DNA of 26,551 nucleotides from CAWVWD01 sp965662365. Lineage in GTDB: Bacteria > Bacteroidota > Bacteroidia > Chitinophagales > Saprospiraceae. The stretch lies in contig CBFIHR010000062.1 in assembly GCA_965662365.1 (NCBI GenBank), positions 1 to 26,551 of the forward strand, given 5' to 3'. Shown here one piece after another: positions 15,786 through 24,254 of the stretch. A program made the translations under genes and the position numbers. The number at the start of each line of letters is the position of its first letter. The first letter of the stretch is position 1. The notes beneath the pieces were generated by a model, which saw only the letters and a list, made by a program, of their open reading frames with translations, was not told the DNA's origin and did not search any database.

Positions 15786-17204
15786 ATGCTGTTTGATATA
15801 AAAGAGCATGAAAGAAAGATATTTGAACTTATCTCTGATACTGCCGCAGAACTAAATATGCCAACTTATGTCGTTGGTGGCTATGTCCGTGATAGATTGC
15901 TTGGACGACCGTCAAAGGATATGGATATTGTCTGTGTTGGTAGCGGAATCAAATTAGCAACGGCTATCGCTCGTAAACTTAGACCTCGCCCAAAAGTAAC
16001 AACTTATAAGCGTTTTGGTACAGCGATGTTACGTCATAACGATTTGGAAGTAGAATTTGTCGGCGCAAGAAAAGAATCATATCGTTCAGACTCTCGCAAA
16101 CCTACCGTAGAAAATGGTAGCTTGGAAGATGACCAGAATCGTCGAGATTTTACAGTCAACGCATTGGCGGTAAGCCTTAATGAACGCAACTATGGCGAAA
16201 TTATTGATCCGTTTGATGGTCTATATCACTTAGAAGAAAAAATCATCAAAACGCCTTTAGCTCCCGATAAAACGTTTTCTGATGACCCTTTGCGAATGAT
16301 GCGGGCAATTCGTTTTGCGACTCAACTCAACTTTACAATTACGCCAGAAACGCTGGCTTCTATCAAAAAAAATGCTCAAAGAGTTCGGATTATATCAATG
16401 GAACGAGTCACGACAGAGTTGAATAAAATCATTCTTTCCCCGACGCCCTCCATTGGTTTCAAACTCCTATTCGACACTGGTTTATTAAAAATCATTTTTC
16501 CTGAAATGTACCGACTGCAAGGAGTTGATATAAAAAATGGAAAAGGTCACAAAGATAATTTTTATCACACGTTAGAAGTTTTAGATAATCTTTCTCGAAA
16601 TACGGATAAACTTTGGCTGCGTTGGGCAGCGATTATGCACGACATTGCAAAACCGCCAACGAAGCGTTTTGATAACAAAGTCGGTTGGACGTTTCATGGG
16701 CATGAAGTCGTCGGTGCAAGAATGACCCCGAAGATTTTCAAGCGTTTTCGCTTGCCACTTGACCACAAAATGAAGTACGTGCAAAAATTAGTCAAATTGC
16801 ACTTACGCCCAATCTCTTTGACAAAAGACAATATAACGGATTCAGCAATCCGACGCTTATTGTTTGAAGCAGACGAAGACCTGGAGGATTTGATGATGCT
16901 CTGTGAAGCCGACATTACCTCCAAAAATCCAAGACGTGTCAAGCGATATTTGGAAAATTATGAGTTAGTGCGTGAAAAACTGAAAGAAATCGAAGAACGG
17001 GACCACATTCGCAATTGGCAACCGCCTATTTCTGGTGAAGTCATTATGGCGACTTTTGATATTCCACCGTCTCGACCTGTCGGTATGATCAAAAGTGCAA
17101 TTAAAGAAGCTATTCTTGATGGCGATATTCCGAATAATTATGAAGCCGCTTTCGAATTTATGTTAGAAAAAGGAAAAGAAATTGGTCTGAAAAAATTAAT
17201 GTAA
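15786..17204 (+). CDS. cca: CCA tRNA nucleotidyltransferase / poly(A) polymerase family with HD domain
   Basis: This 472-residue protein has the class II nucleotidyltransferase head: V30-G31-G32-x2-R35-D36 and the metal-binding pair D45-x-D47. R119-R120-D121-F follows, and DDPLRMMRAIRF at 167-178 marks the neck. An HD domain follows, with H285-D286 in MHDIAKP and a further histidine pair in FHGHE (303-307), suggesting a phosphohydrolase activity. The enzyme adds or repairs the CCA end of tRNAs in the cytoplasm; closely related proteins are poly(A) polymerases, so the tail activity is not certain from sequence. The ATG at 15786 places the active site at the usual distance. The gene stands alone and ends in a terminator hairpin. 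Confidence 0.9.
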   Translation: MLFDIKEHERKIFELISDTAAELNMPTYVVGGYVRDRLLGRPSKDMDIVCVGSGIKLATAIARKLRPRPKVTTYKRFGTAMLRHNDLEVEFVGARKESYRSDSRKPTVENGSLEDDQNRRDFTVNALAVSLNERNYGEIIDPFDGLYHLEEKIIKTPLAPDKTFSDDPLRMMRAIRFATQLNFTITPETLASIKKNAQRVRIISMERVTTELNKIILSPTPSIGFKLLFDTGLLKIIFPEMYRLQGVDIKNGKGHKDNFYHTLEVLDNLSRNTDKLWLRWAAIMHDIAKPPTKRFDNKVGWTFHGHEVVGARMTPKIFKRFRLPLDHKMKYVQKLVKLHLRPISLTKDNITDSAIRRLLFEADEDLEDLMMLCEADITSKNPRRVKRYLENYELVREKLKEIEERDHIRNWQPPISGEVIMATFDIPPSRPVGMIKSAIKEAILDGDIPNNYEAAFEFMLEKGKEIGLKKLM

Positions 17205-17263
17205 AATCAGATTCTAATTTCTAAACAAACATATTTTTAATTTCAAAAAACTAATTAATAATC

Positions 17264-17294
17264 AGGTCTGGTAGCTTTAAAAACTATCAGACCT
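17264..17294 (+). terminator. Terminator hairpin after CCA enzyme
   Basis: AGGTCTGGTAG (17264-17274) pairs with CTATCAGACCT (17284-17294), an 11-base stem with one G-T pair and a 9-base loop, 60 bases after the stop codon. The tail after it is only weakly T-rich (TTCCCT). Confidence 0.7.
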
Positions 17295-17400
17295 TTCCCT
17301 AAAACTCAAAAAAACTTATCTCACTACTTTTATTATTCCCACGCTTTCCCTGCAAAAAACTGACTTTTATCGCTTTTTCCACTGTTTTTTTTCAAAATAC

Positions 17401-17432
17401 TTGACTGGCATTACTTTTTTAATTTAACTTTG
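17401..17432 (+). promoter_or_regulatory. Bacteroidota-type promoter of the TetR gene
   Basis: TTG at 17401-17403 and TAACTTTG at 17425-17432 are separated by 21 bases, a good match to the TTTG / TAnnTTTG elements used by the main Bacteroidota sigma factor. Transcription should start near 17439, inside the palindrome described next. Confidence 0.65.
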
Positions 17433-17447
17433 ACTGAACGGTCGGTC
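17432..17447. promoter_or_regulatory. TetR-type operator palindrome
   Basis: GACTGAACGGTCGGTC is an imperfect palindrome with six of eight base pairs symmetrical. It starts at the last base of the -7 element and covers the predicted transcription start, 24 bases before the TetR start codon. Related GACCGNNCGGTC-like sites are typical for TetR repressors, so autorepression is likely. Confidence 0.6.
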
Positions 17448-17471
17448 ATTTTAAAATAAGAATAACTAATT

Positions 17472-18050
17472 ATGCCAAGAAAAGAAGAACAATTTGAGGA
17501 AATTCGTCAAAGACGAAGGGCGGAAATTACAGAAACTGCACTACAACTATTTGCAAAAAATGGTTATCACAATACGTCGATTAGTAAAATTGCGAAAGCA
17601 GCGGGTGTCTCTAAAGGCTTGATGTATAATTACTTCGAGAGTAAAGAAGCCTTACTTGATACGATTTTATTTGGTGCAGCCGATGACAAACAAGCCGCTT
17701 ATCAAAGTGTTTCGATGAACGAAATTCCGCCAAAACGACGACTACAAATGATCATTGAAGGAATGTTTGCGATGATTGATTTGAATTTACATCATTGGAA
17801 ACTAATGACGGCGTTGTCGCTTCAAGACGAAATTTCAACACATATTAAAGAAAAATTTTCAGCACAACGAACCGCTGGAATGCAGCAGTTTACTCAACTA
17901 TTTGAAGAGTTGGGAGCAGAAAAGCCACAACTAGAAGCCTTCTTTTTAGGTAGTTCACTTACGGGTATTATGATGCAATATATACACTTGAAAGATGATT
18001 ATCCGCTGGAGGAAATGAAAAATTATTTGATAAATAAATTTTGTAAATAA
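17472..18050 (+). CDS. TetR-family transcriptional regulator
   Basis: This 192-residue protein has the TetR N-terminal DNA-binding domain: ITETALQLFAKNGYHNTSISKIAKAAGVSKGLMYNYFESKEALL at about 19-62, with the helix-turn-helix at 36-56. The C-terminal 120 residues form the helical ligand and dimer domain, which is too variable to predict the ligand. The likely operator overlaps its own promoter. It is the first gene of a same-strand series encoding a LolA-like protein, two permeases, an ATPase and an outer-membrane protein, and probably controls them. If so, the series is induced by a small molecule or fatty acyl ligand. Confidence 0.92.
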   Translation: MPRKEEQFEEIRQRRRAEITETALQLFAKNGYHNTSISKIAKAAGVSKGLMYNYFESKEALLDTILFGAADDKQAAYQSVSMNEIPPKRRLQMIIEGMFAMIDLNLHHWKLMTALSLQDEISTHIKEKFSAQRTAGMQQFTQLFEELGAEKPQLEAFFLGSSLTGIMMQYIHLKDDYPLEEMKNYLINKFCK

Positions 18051-18138
18051 ATGAGTTTCGGGTTTGACGAATTGATAACAGATAATGAGTTATTAAACTA
18101 ATGATTTTTAAAATGCTGTTTTCTATCATTGAAGTGGT

Positions 18139-18194
18139 CAAACTCGCAATACACAACTCAAAATTTACAACTCAAAATTTACAACTCAAAATAC
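18139..18194. repeat. Tandem 7/14-bp repeat tract before the LolA-like gene
   Basis: Eight 7-base units lie end to end; the last six alternate ACAACTC and AAAATTT (final unit AAAATAC), giving a 14-base period. The tract ends 8 bases before the ATG at 18203. The strand sense is A- and C-rich with almost no G, so the mRNA leader would be unstructured at the ribosome site. Confidence 0.8.
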
Positions 18195-18202
18195 ATAAAA
18201 CT

Positions 18203-18985
18203 ATGAACAAATCAATATTCACCGTAATCGCTGTATTTGCAATTGTCGCAATGGCTTTTACCACAAATAGAAAGGCAACGGTCAAGCCGAATCAAAACAT
18301 GACCGCTACTGAAATTATTAAAAAGTCAGAAGAGAATTTTCGTGGATTATCAAGTAAAGCAACGATGAAAATGACGGTCGTTCGTCCAAAATGGAAAAAA
18401 ACAACAACGATGAAAACGTGGACTTTAGGCGATGATTACAGCATGACTCTGGTGACTGGCCCTGCAAGTGACAAAGGAACGGCGTTTTTAAAAAGAGATA
18501 GTGAAGTTTGGAACTGGCAGCCAAAAATCGACCGAGTGATTAAAATGAATCCTTCGATGATGTCGCAAGGCTGGATGGGTTCTGATTTAAAAAATGACGA
18601 TATGGTGCGTGAATCTTCGATTGTAAAAGATTACGACCACAAATTATTAAAAAAAGTAAAATACGGTGACCACATCTGTTACAAAATCGAATTGACACCA
18701 AAAGAAGATGCGGCTGTCGTTTGGGGGAAAATTTGGATTTTGATTGATACGAAACACTTTTTACAATTAAAAACGGAATTTTATGATGAAGATGGCGAAT
18801 TGGTCAATAAGTTTTTAGGTACAAATATCAAAGAAATGGGCGGCCGAACGATTACGACCAAAATGATTATTAAACCTGCTGACGAACCTAAAAACAGAAC
18901 GATTTTGGAATATGAAAATATTGAATTTGGCGTAAGCTTAAAGGAAAGTTTCTTTACGATTCAGAATATGAAAAAAGTTAAATAG
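18203..18985 (+). CDS. LolA-like outer-membrane lipoprotein-sorting protein
   Basis: This 260-residue protein has a signal sequence (residues 1-19, MNKSIFTVIAVFAIVAMAF) and a LolA-like beta-rich fold of the PF17131 type. Family words are visible: WNWQPKIDRVIKMNP, then GWMGSDLKNDDMVRESS and a C-terminal ENIEFGVSLKESFFTIQNM. Such proteins have a hydrophobic half-barrel that can carry a lipid or acyl chain across the periplasm. The frame extends upstream to 18101, but that part is the repeat tract, and the ATG at 18203 gives a normal signal peptide. It is followed by the ABC permeases, so it is likely the periplasmic carrier or acceptor for that transporter. Confidence 0.88.
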   Translation: MNKSIFTVIAVFAIVAMAFTTNRKATVKPNQNMTATEIIKKSEENFRGLSSKATMKMTVVRPKWKKTTTMKTWTLGDDYSMTLVTGPASDKGTAFLKRDSEVWNWQPKIDRVIKMNPSMMSQGWMGSDLKNDDMVRESSIVKDYDHKLLKKVKYGDHICYKIELTPKEDAAVVWGKIWILIDTKHFLQLKTEFYDEDGELVNKFLGTNIKEMGGRTITTKMIIKPADEPKNRTILEYENIEFGVSLKESFFTIQNMKKVK

Positions 18986-18986
18986 T

Positions 18987-19061
18987 GTTCAAATATTTGA
19001 TTGTTTGACTATTAAAATGTTGCCTCAACACTCGAATAGTCAAACACTCGAACATTCAAAC
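18987..19061. repeat. Inverted repeat between LolA-like and permease genes
   Basis: The left arm (18987-19013) and right arm (19035-19061), 27 bases each, are reverse complements at 22 positions, with the inner 12 bases identical. The right arm region also holds a 16-base direct repeat (ACTCGAATAGTCAAAC / ACTCGAACATTCAAAC). It ends 7 bases before the permease start codon. Confidence 0.75.
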
Positions 19062-19068
19062 AAAACAG

Positions 19069-20301
19069 ATGAAAAGTTTACTCAAAATGGCATACCGTAA
19101 TATCTGGCGGAATCGGTCAAGAACGCTAATCACTGCGGCAGCGGTGACGTTTAGTGTTTTTTTATCGATTCTTCTAAACTCCTTTCAATCAGGGAGTTGG
19201 GATACAATTATTAATGGAATTGTCGAAGGATATTATGGTTATGTACAGGTACAGGGCAAAGATTATCTGGAGGAACAGTCTTTAGATAATGCCTTTGAAT
19301 ACACACCTGAACTCAAAAAAATAGTTACAGCAACGAAAGACGTTCAGACAATTGTTCCTCGGTTAGAAGGTTTCGTTTTGGCAGCGTTTGACAATAGCAC
19401 AAAACCACTACAAATCGTAGGATCTGACCCTGAAGCAGAAAATAAAATGACAAACGTCGCTGATTCGATCAAAGCTGGTCAATACTTATCGCAGACGGAC
19501 GATGGCGTTTTGATTTCGGATACGCTTGCACGAGAAATGCACCTCGAGATCGGTGATACAATGGTCTTTATTGGACAAGGTTTTCATGGGGCGAATGCTG
19601 CCGGTAAATTTCCAATTCGAGGTGTTGTTAAGTTTAGAATGCCACAAATGCGTGGGATGGTTTTCATGACCTTAGCAAAAGCTCAAGAGCTTTTTGTCGC
19701 TAATAATCAAGTCACTGCCTTGGTCATAGATACCGATAAACCTGGACAGGATAAAAATATTGTAGCTGATTTACAATCAAAATTAGATACGGCTTCAACC
19801 TATAATATTGTCTTGTGGGAGCAAATGATGGTAGAGTTACTCAAGACTCGAGAATTAAAAGAGGTCGGTAGTAAAATTGTACCCTGGATTTTATATTTAA
19901 TTATTGGCTTCGTAATTTTTGGAACTATTCTAATGATGTTGAAAGAGCGAGAATACGAATTTGGTGTGATGAACGCTATCGGCATGAAACGTTGGCGGTT
20001 GAGTCTAATGGTATCTATCGAAACCCTGTTTATCAATTTTTTAGGGGTTTTAACTGGTGCGTTGTTGGCTTTACCTATTGTCTATTATTTCTATAAAAAT
20101 CCGATTCCTGTTTCCTTAATGGGCGAAGATGCAAAAGCGGCTTACGATGATTTTGGTGTTCCTGCTGAAATTCCATTTAGTTTCGATCTCAATATTTTTA
20201 TTAATGAAGCCATGACAATTTTCGTTATTTCAATCCTGCTTTCGCTTTTCATTATTCGTAAAGTAAGAAAACTGAAGGCTATTGAAGCAATGAGACATTA
20301 A
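19069..20301 (+). CDS. FtsX/MacB-type ABC permease (first)
   Basis: This 410-residue membrane protein has the four-helix layout of LolC/MacB permeases. One helix lies at about residues 20-40 after the start motif AYRNIWRNRSRT, a large periplasmic MacB-PCD domain spans about 45-265, and three helices follow at about 267-290, 312-340 and 372-395. The start is the ATG at 19069. The second permease at 20368 has the same layout and the same WRNIWRNRSR opening, so the two probably form a heterodimer, like LolC and LolE. In LolCDE this arrangement extracts lipoproteins from the inner membrane, and in MacB it transmits force to the periplasm. The substrate here is unknown. Confidence 0.9.
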   Translation: MKSLLKMAYRNIWRNRSRTLITAAAVTFSVFLSILLNSFQSGSWDTIINGIVEGYYGYVQVQGKDYLEEQSLDNAFEYTPELKKIVTATKDVQTIVPRLEGFVLAAFDNSTKPLQIVGSDPEAENKMTNVADSIKAGQYLSQTDDGVLISDTLAREMHLEIGDTMVFIGQGFHGANAAGKFPIRGVVKFRMPQMRGMVFMTLAKAQELFVANNQVTALVIDTDKPGQDKNIVADLQSKLDTASTYNIVLWEQMMVELLKTRELKEVGSKIVPWILYLIIGFVIFGTILMMLKEREYEFGVMNAIGMKRWRLSLMVSIETLFINFLGVLTGALLALPIVYYFYKNPIPVSLMGEDAKAAYDDFGVPAEIPFSFDLNIFINEAMTIFVISILLSLFIIRKVRKLKAIEAMRH

Positions 20302-20367
20302 ATGCACAAAAAAGGCAGCACAACGAAAAAAGTTAGGTCTTTTAAATCGTAAAAAAATCATAAAAAT

Positions 20368-21582
20368 ATGTTACTAACAATAGCTTGGCGAAATATATGG
20401 CGGAATCGAAGCCGAAGCCTGATAATTATTGGAGCGATAATTATCGGAATTTGGGCCTTATCCTTTATCAATAGCTGGATGCAGGGCATGGGCGAAATGT
20501 ACGTCGCTGATATTATTAATAATCAGACTTCACACATTCAAATACATAAAGACGAATTTTTAAAGGAACATAAAAGTGAATTTGTTATTCCAAACTCTAA
20601 AAAAATACTTACTGAATTAAGCCAAACGCAAGGTATAGCATCGATGTCGGCTCGTATTATTACCAACGGAATTGTCATTGCTCCTCGGGTATCAAAGGGC
20701 GTTTCAATTCGTGCAGTGAATCCTGCGGACGAAGCCGAAGTTGTCAATTTGAACAATAAAATTCAAGAAGGGGATTATTTTAATGACGACAAACGCAATC
20801 CGATTGTCATCGGTCAATCATTGGCCGAAAAGCTAAAAATCAAAGTTGGCAAAAAAATATCCTTGCAGTATCAGGACATGAATGGTGAATTGACGGCTCA
20901 AGTCTATCGAATTGTCGGGCTTTACAGCAGCGGCAACAGCAAACTTGATGAAGGCATTGTTTATGTCCGAACACAAGACTTTTCTCCTGTTTTCAAAAAC
21001 AACGGTGACGTGCATGAAATCGCCGTTCGAGTCAATGATTTTGAGCAAACAAAAACCATTGCAAAAGGCTTAGGTATCACTTTCAACAACCTAAAAGTAC
21101 AGGATTACGAAGAAGTTATGCCAATGATAAAGCTATTCGATACACAATTTAAAACCAGCGGTTCGATTATTACAACTATCGTTATGATTGCCTTGATTTT
21201 TGGAATCATCAATACGATGCTAATGGCCGTTCTGGAGCGTGTGAAAGAACTGGGCGTTTTGATGGCAGTCGGTATGAATCGTATAAAAGTATTCGGAATG
21301 ATCGTAATAGAAACACTTTTATTATCGTTGGTCGGTTTGCCAGTTGGGATTATTTTAGGATTTATCACCGTCGTCTATCTCAACAAAAACGGCATTGATT
21401 TATCAAGCTACGAAGCTGGTTTATCAGATTTTGGTATGAGTAGTATGATTTATCCGTCGATTGACCCGACATTTTTTGTGTCAATTTCAATTTCGGTATT
21501 TTTTACCGCTTTGTTGGCTTCGCTTTATCCTGCTTTCAAAGCAACGAGGTTGAAACCGATTGAAGCGATTAATAAAATATAA
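20368..21582 (+). CDS. FtsX/MacB-type ABC permease (second)
   Basis: This 404-residue protein repeats the architecture of the first permease: one N-terminal helix after AWRNIWRNRSRS, a long periplasmic region (about 40-260) and a C-terminal FtsX block of three helices. The last includes ALLASLYPAFKATRLKPIEAI, a typical FtsX ending. It starts at an ATG 66 bases after the first permease. Having two different permeases with one ATPase gene is the LolCDE plan and not the MacB homodimer plan. The periplasmic loops of the two permeases differ, so their contacts with the LolA-like protein probably differ. Confidence 0.9.
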   Translation: MLLTIAWRNIWRNRSRSLIIIGAIIIGIWALSFINSWMQGMGEMYVADIINNQTSHIQIHKDEFLKEHKSEFVIPNSKKILTELSQTQGIASMSARIITNGIVIAPRVSKGVSIRAVNPADEAEVVNLNNKIQEGDYFNDDKRNPIVIGQSLAEKLKIKVGKKISLQYQDMNGELTAQVYRIVGLYSSGNSKLDEGIVYVRTQDFSPVFKNNGDVHEIAVRVNDFEQTKTIAKGLGITFNNLKVQDYEEVMPMIKLFDTQFKTSGSIITTIVMIALIFGIINTMLMAVLERVKELGVLMAVGMNRIKVFGMIVIETLLLSLVGLPVGIILGFITVVYLNKNGIDLSSYEAGLSDFGMSSMIYPSIDPTFFVSISISVFFTALLASLYPAFKATRLKPIEAINKI

Positions 21583-21699
21583 AAAATAACTGACTGACGT
21601 GCGTTGCTCACTTGACAACAGACGACAAATAAAATAACTCCGAAAGGGATAAATTTGAATAATCGCAGGTTATATCTGTGGAAAATAAAAATCAAAAAA

Positions 21700-22386
21700 A
21701 TGAACGTAATAGCAGCAAAAAATTTGCATAAAACATATAATCCTGATTCACCGATTGCAGTTCACGCATTGCAAGGGGTTGATATAGAAATTAAAAAAGG
21801 AGAATTTACAGCGATTGTTGGGCCTTCGGGTTCAGGAAAATCGACCTTATTAAATATTATTGGCGGTTTGGACAATCCGACAGAAGGTTCAATTGAAGTG
21901 GGCGGAAACGATATTTCCACCCTTTCTGATAATCAATTAATCGACTTTCGTCGAAATAATATCGGTTTCGTCTTTCAGTCTTACAACCTCATTCCAGTCT
22001 TGACAGCTAAAGAAAACGTGGAGTTTGTGATGTTGTTACAAGGTCGGTCAAAATCAGAAATGGACGCTCGAACCAATGAGTTATTAAATGCGGTCGGAAT
22101 TGGCGACAAAGCCGACAAACGACCAAAAGAACTCTCCGGCGGACAGCAACAGCGTGTTGCCGTCGCTCGTGCCTTAGCATCAAAACCAAAGTTCGTTTTA
22201 GCCGATGAACCGACTGCGAATTTAGATTCAAAATCGACCGCAGACTTACTGGATATTATGGCAAAACTAAACGAAGAAGAACACATCACTTTTGTCTTTT
22301 CGACGCACGATCAACGAGTTGTCGATCGAGCAAAACGAGTAATCACCTTGGTTGATGGGAAGATTGATTCGGATATTAGACGGTAA
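21700..22386 (+). CDS. ABC transporter ATPase of LolD/MacB type
   Basis: This 228-residue protein has all ABC ATPase motifs: Walker A G41-PSGSGKS48, Q-loop Q93, signature L145-SGGQ149, Walker B VLADE (166-170) and H-loop H203. The insert around LDNPTEGSIEVGGNDISTL and the short length fit the LolD/MacB/FtsE class. It is cytoplasmic and drives the two preceding permeases. The frame could begin at 21655, but the ATG at 21700 directly precedes the normal NVIAAKNLHKTY start. The stop codon falls within a small CGGTAAA/CGGTAAG 7-base repeat. Confidence 0.92.
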   Translation: MNVIAAKNLHKTYNPDSPIAVHALQGVDIEIKKGEFTAIVGPSGSGKSTLLNIIGGLDNPTEGSIEVGGNDISTLSDNQLIDFRRNNIGFVFQSYNLIPVLTAKENVEFVMLLQGRSKSEMDARTNELLNAVGIGDKADKRPKELSGGQQQRVAVARALASKPKFVLADEPTANLDSKSTADLLDIMAKLNEEEHITFVFSTHDQRVVDRAKRVITLVDGKIDSDIRR

Positions 22387-22401
22387 ACGGTAAGTAACGA
22401 A
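22381..22401. repeat. Short 7-bp repeat at the ATPase stop codon
   Basis: Three units, CGGTAAA, CGGTAAG and TAACGAA, run over the stop codon of the ATPase gene. It is a small member of the same 7-base-period style seen elsewhere in the window. Confidence 0.45.
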
Positions 22402-22424
22402 CATAATCTAAAACTTTACACTTT

Positions 22425-22458
22425 TTCCGTCATTTCAATGAAAGTCGGAATGACGGAA
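22425..22458. repeat. Hairpin TTCCGTCATT / AATGACGGAA before the outer-membrane gene
   Basis: Ten-base perfect arms (22425-22434 and 22449-22458) enclose a 14-base loop, in the 96-base gap between the ATPase and the outer-membrane protein genes. It has no T run and could attenuate or process the transcript. The right arm resembles GGGTCAGAATGACG at about 7505-7518. Confidence 0.65.
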
Positions 22459-22482
22459 TAGTGTGGACAATACTATTCACCA

Positions 22483-23754
22483 ATGAAAAAACACACCTTT
22501 ATAATATTGATTTTCTTACCAATTTTCGGTTTCACGCAAGTCGAAGAAGAACCGATAGAGGAGGAAATCGACGAAGAATTGATAGCAACCGATACGATTG
22601 TTCCCGAAAGGGAAATTTACGAAGTCGAGGAAGTAGAAAGCACGGAATTTGAGGAAAAGAAACCGAAAAAATGGTCAATTGATGGATATATCAAAGACTT
22701 GCGAACAGCGATTATTGATACGAATGGCAATGTCTATTTATTTAATAATCAGTTTCATAATCGGATTAATTTCAATTATTATTTTAATGATAATTGGACG
22801 TTCAAGGCAGATTTACGGACGCAGATTTTTTATGGAAATTTGATAAATACCGGCAATCCGCTGCAACCTTTTCACGAAGGCATTGATGGCATAAATGACG
22901 ATGTTTTGGATTTATCGCTGGTGATTGTTGGCAAATCGACTTTGACTTGGTATTCGATGTTTGACCGTTTGTATGTCGATTATTCCAACGAAAAATGGAA
23001 TGTGCGAGTTGGGCGACAACGTATCAACTGGGGCATTAATACGGTTTGGAATCCGCATGATATTTTTAATGCGTTTTCGTATTTTGATTTTGATTATGAA
23101 GAACGACCTGGTTCTGATGCCGTGCGTGTGACGTATTATACCGGAGCGACTTCGAGTGTAGAATTTGCCGTCAAGGCGTTTGAAAATACGGACGAAATTG
23201 TCGCTGGCGGTTTATGGAAATTCAATAAATGGAATTATGATTTTCAAGTTTTAGGTGGCGTTTTTCGTAAAGATATTGTTGCTGGCTTGGGTTGGGCAGG
23301 AAATATTAAGGATGTTGGTTTTAAAGGTGAAGCCTCGGTTTTTCAAGGTTACGACACCGCTACAACGACTTTTGCAGGAACGATTGCTTTTGATTATGCT
23401 TTTGAAAATTCAACTTACGTAAGTGCAGGTTTTTTGTATAATTCTTTAGGAACAGCCGAATCGGCAACAACGAATTTATTGGCTTTAAATATTGATGCGA
23501 AAAATTTATTTCCGTATAAATACACCGGTTTTGGACTTATCTCCTACCCTTTCAATCCGTCAATTTCTGGCGCTTTATCCATTATTTACAGCCCGAGCGA
23601 TGACCATTTATTATTTTTCAATCCGACCTTGACTTATACCATTAAGGATAATTGGAATATTGACTTGATTGGACAAATTGCTGGTTCAATGTTGAATAAA
23701 GAATATCGGTTTGCATCGAATTTGATGTTTTTAAGATTAAAATGGAGTTTTTAA
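22483..23754 (+). CDS. Outer-membrane beta-barrel protein of the ABC/LolA-like series
   Basis: This 423-residue protein starts with a signal peptide (MKKHTFIILIFLPIFGFTQ), then a very acidic stretch to about residue 57 (VEEEPIEEEIDEELIAT). From about 65 onward the sequence has alternating aromatic strands with short turns, and it ends in LRLKWSF. A terminal Phe preceded by alternating hydrophobics is the signal for insertion by the BAM machinery. I do not recognise the exact family; it resembles porin-like or DUF1302-type barrels. Placed after a LolA-like protein and an ABC transporter, it may be the outer-membrane exit or receiver. The acidic stretch could bind metal ions or a basic partner. 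Confidence 0.8.
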   Translation: MKKHTFIILIFLPIFGFTQVEEEPIEEEIDEELIATDTIVPEREIYEVEEVESTEFEEKKPKKWSIDGYIKDLRTAIIDTNGNVYLFNNQFHNRINFNYYFNDNWTFKADLRTQIFYGNLINTGNPLQPFHEGIDGINDDVLDLSLVIVGKSTLTWYSMFDRLYVDYSNEKWNVRVGRQRINWGINTVWNPHDIFNAFSYFDFDYEERPGSDAVRVTYYTGATSSVEFAVKAFENTDEIVAGGLWKFNKWNYDFQVLGGVFRKDIVAGLGWAGNIKDVGFKGEASVFQGYDTATTTFAGTIAFDYAFENSTYVSAGFLYNSLGTAESATTNLLALNIDAKNLFPYKYTGFGLISYPFNPSISGALSIIYSPSDDHLLFFNPTLTYTIKDNWNIDLIGQIAGSMLNKEYRFASNLMFLRLKWSF

Positions 23755-23817
23755 AAATCGTATAAAATTAACTTTCTGAAGGTTGAAAAATCTTCGTAAA
23801 ATTTAATCAGGATTTTT

Positions 23818-24084
23818 TTAATTAAAAACTACAATGTCCAAATCTAACGCGTAAATAATCGCTGCCGAAATCCACGGCACTACAATCGAAATCGCCATCG
23901 CATAAAAATAAATTCGCTTGACTTTTGAGGTTTCAATCCATTCAGCGATTAGGGCAATTATTAAGATAAAAAAGCAAATAAAGGTCAACGCTATCGTCAA
24001 ATAGAAGGCTAAAAAACCATTCCAAACCCAAAGCAATAAAAATATAATCAGTTCGATTAAAGCAATTTCTGTTACTCTTTTCAT
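23818..24084 (-). CDS. Small membrane protein
   Basis: This 88-residue protein has three hydrophobic segments, about residues 10-30, 29-48 and 60-80, divided by short charged turns (EWIETSKVKR). The start is the ATG at 24082-24084. I do not recognise the family, and there is no soluble domain or motif to suggest a role. It is alone on its strand, converging on the outer-membrane protein gene. Clear helices and a proper start favour a real gene, but it is short. Confidence 0.6.
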   Translation of the reverse strand: MKRVTEIALIELIIFLLLWVWNGFLAFYLTIALTFICFFILIIALIAEWIETSKVKRIYFYAMAISIVVPWISAAIIYALDLDIVVFN

Positions 24085-24254
24085 CGTTATTACGGTGTAA
24101 TTGAAGATTCGTCTAAAAATAGTGACCCAATATGGTATTTTTTACGTTAATTAGTTGTCTTTTTAGGTTTAAACCATGATTTTAGGGCTTAGATTGAGGT
24201 TTTGATTTTCAGATACATAAATTATTAATATAAAATTATAGTTTTCGAAAAAAT

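Noticed and set aside
18139..18194. CRISPR-like array
   Set aside because: Period is 7 or 14 bases with no unique spacers and no cas genes.
18101..18202. N-terminal extension of the LolA-like protein
   Set aside because: It is the translated repeat tract and would bury the signal peptide.
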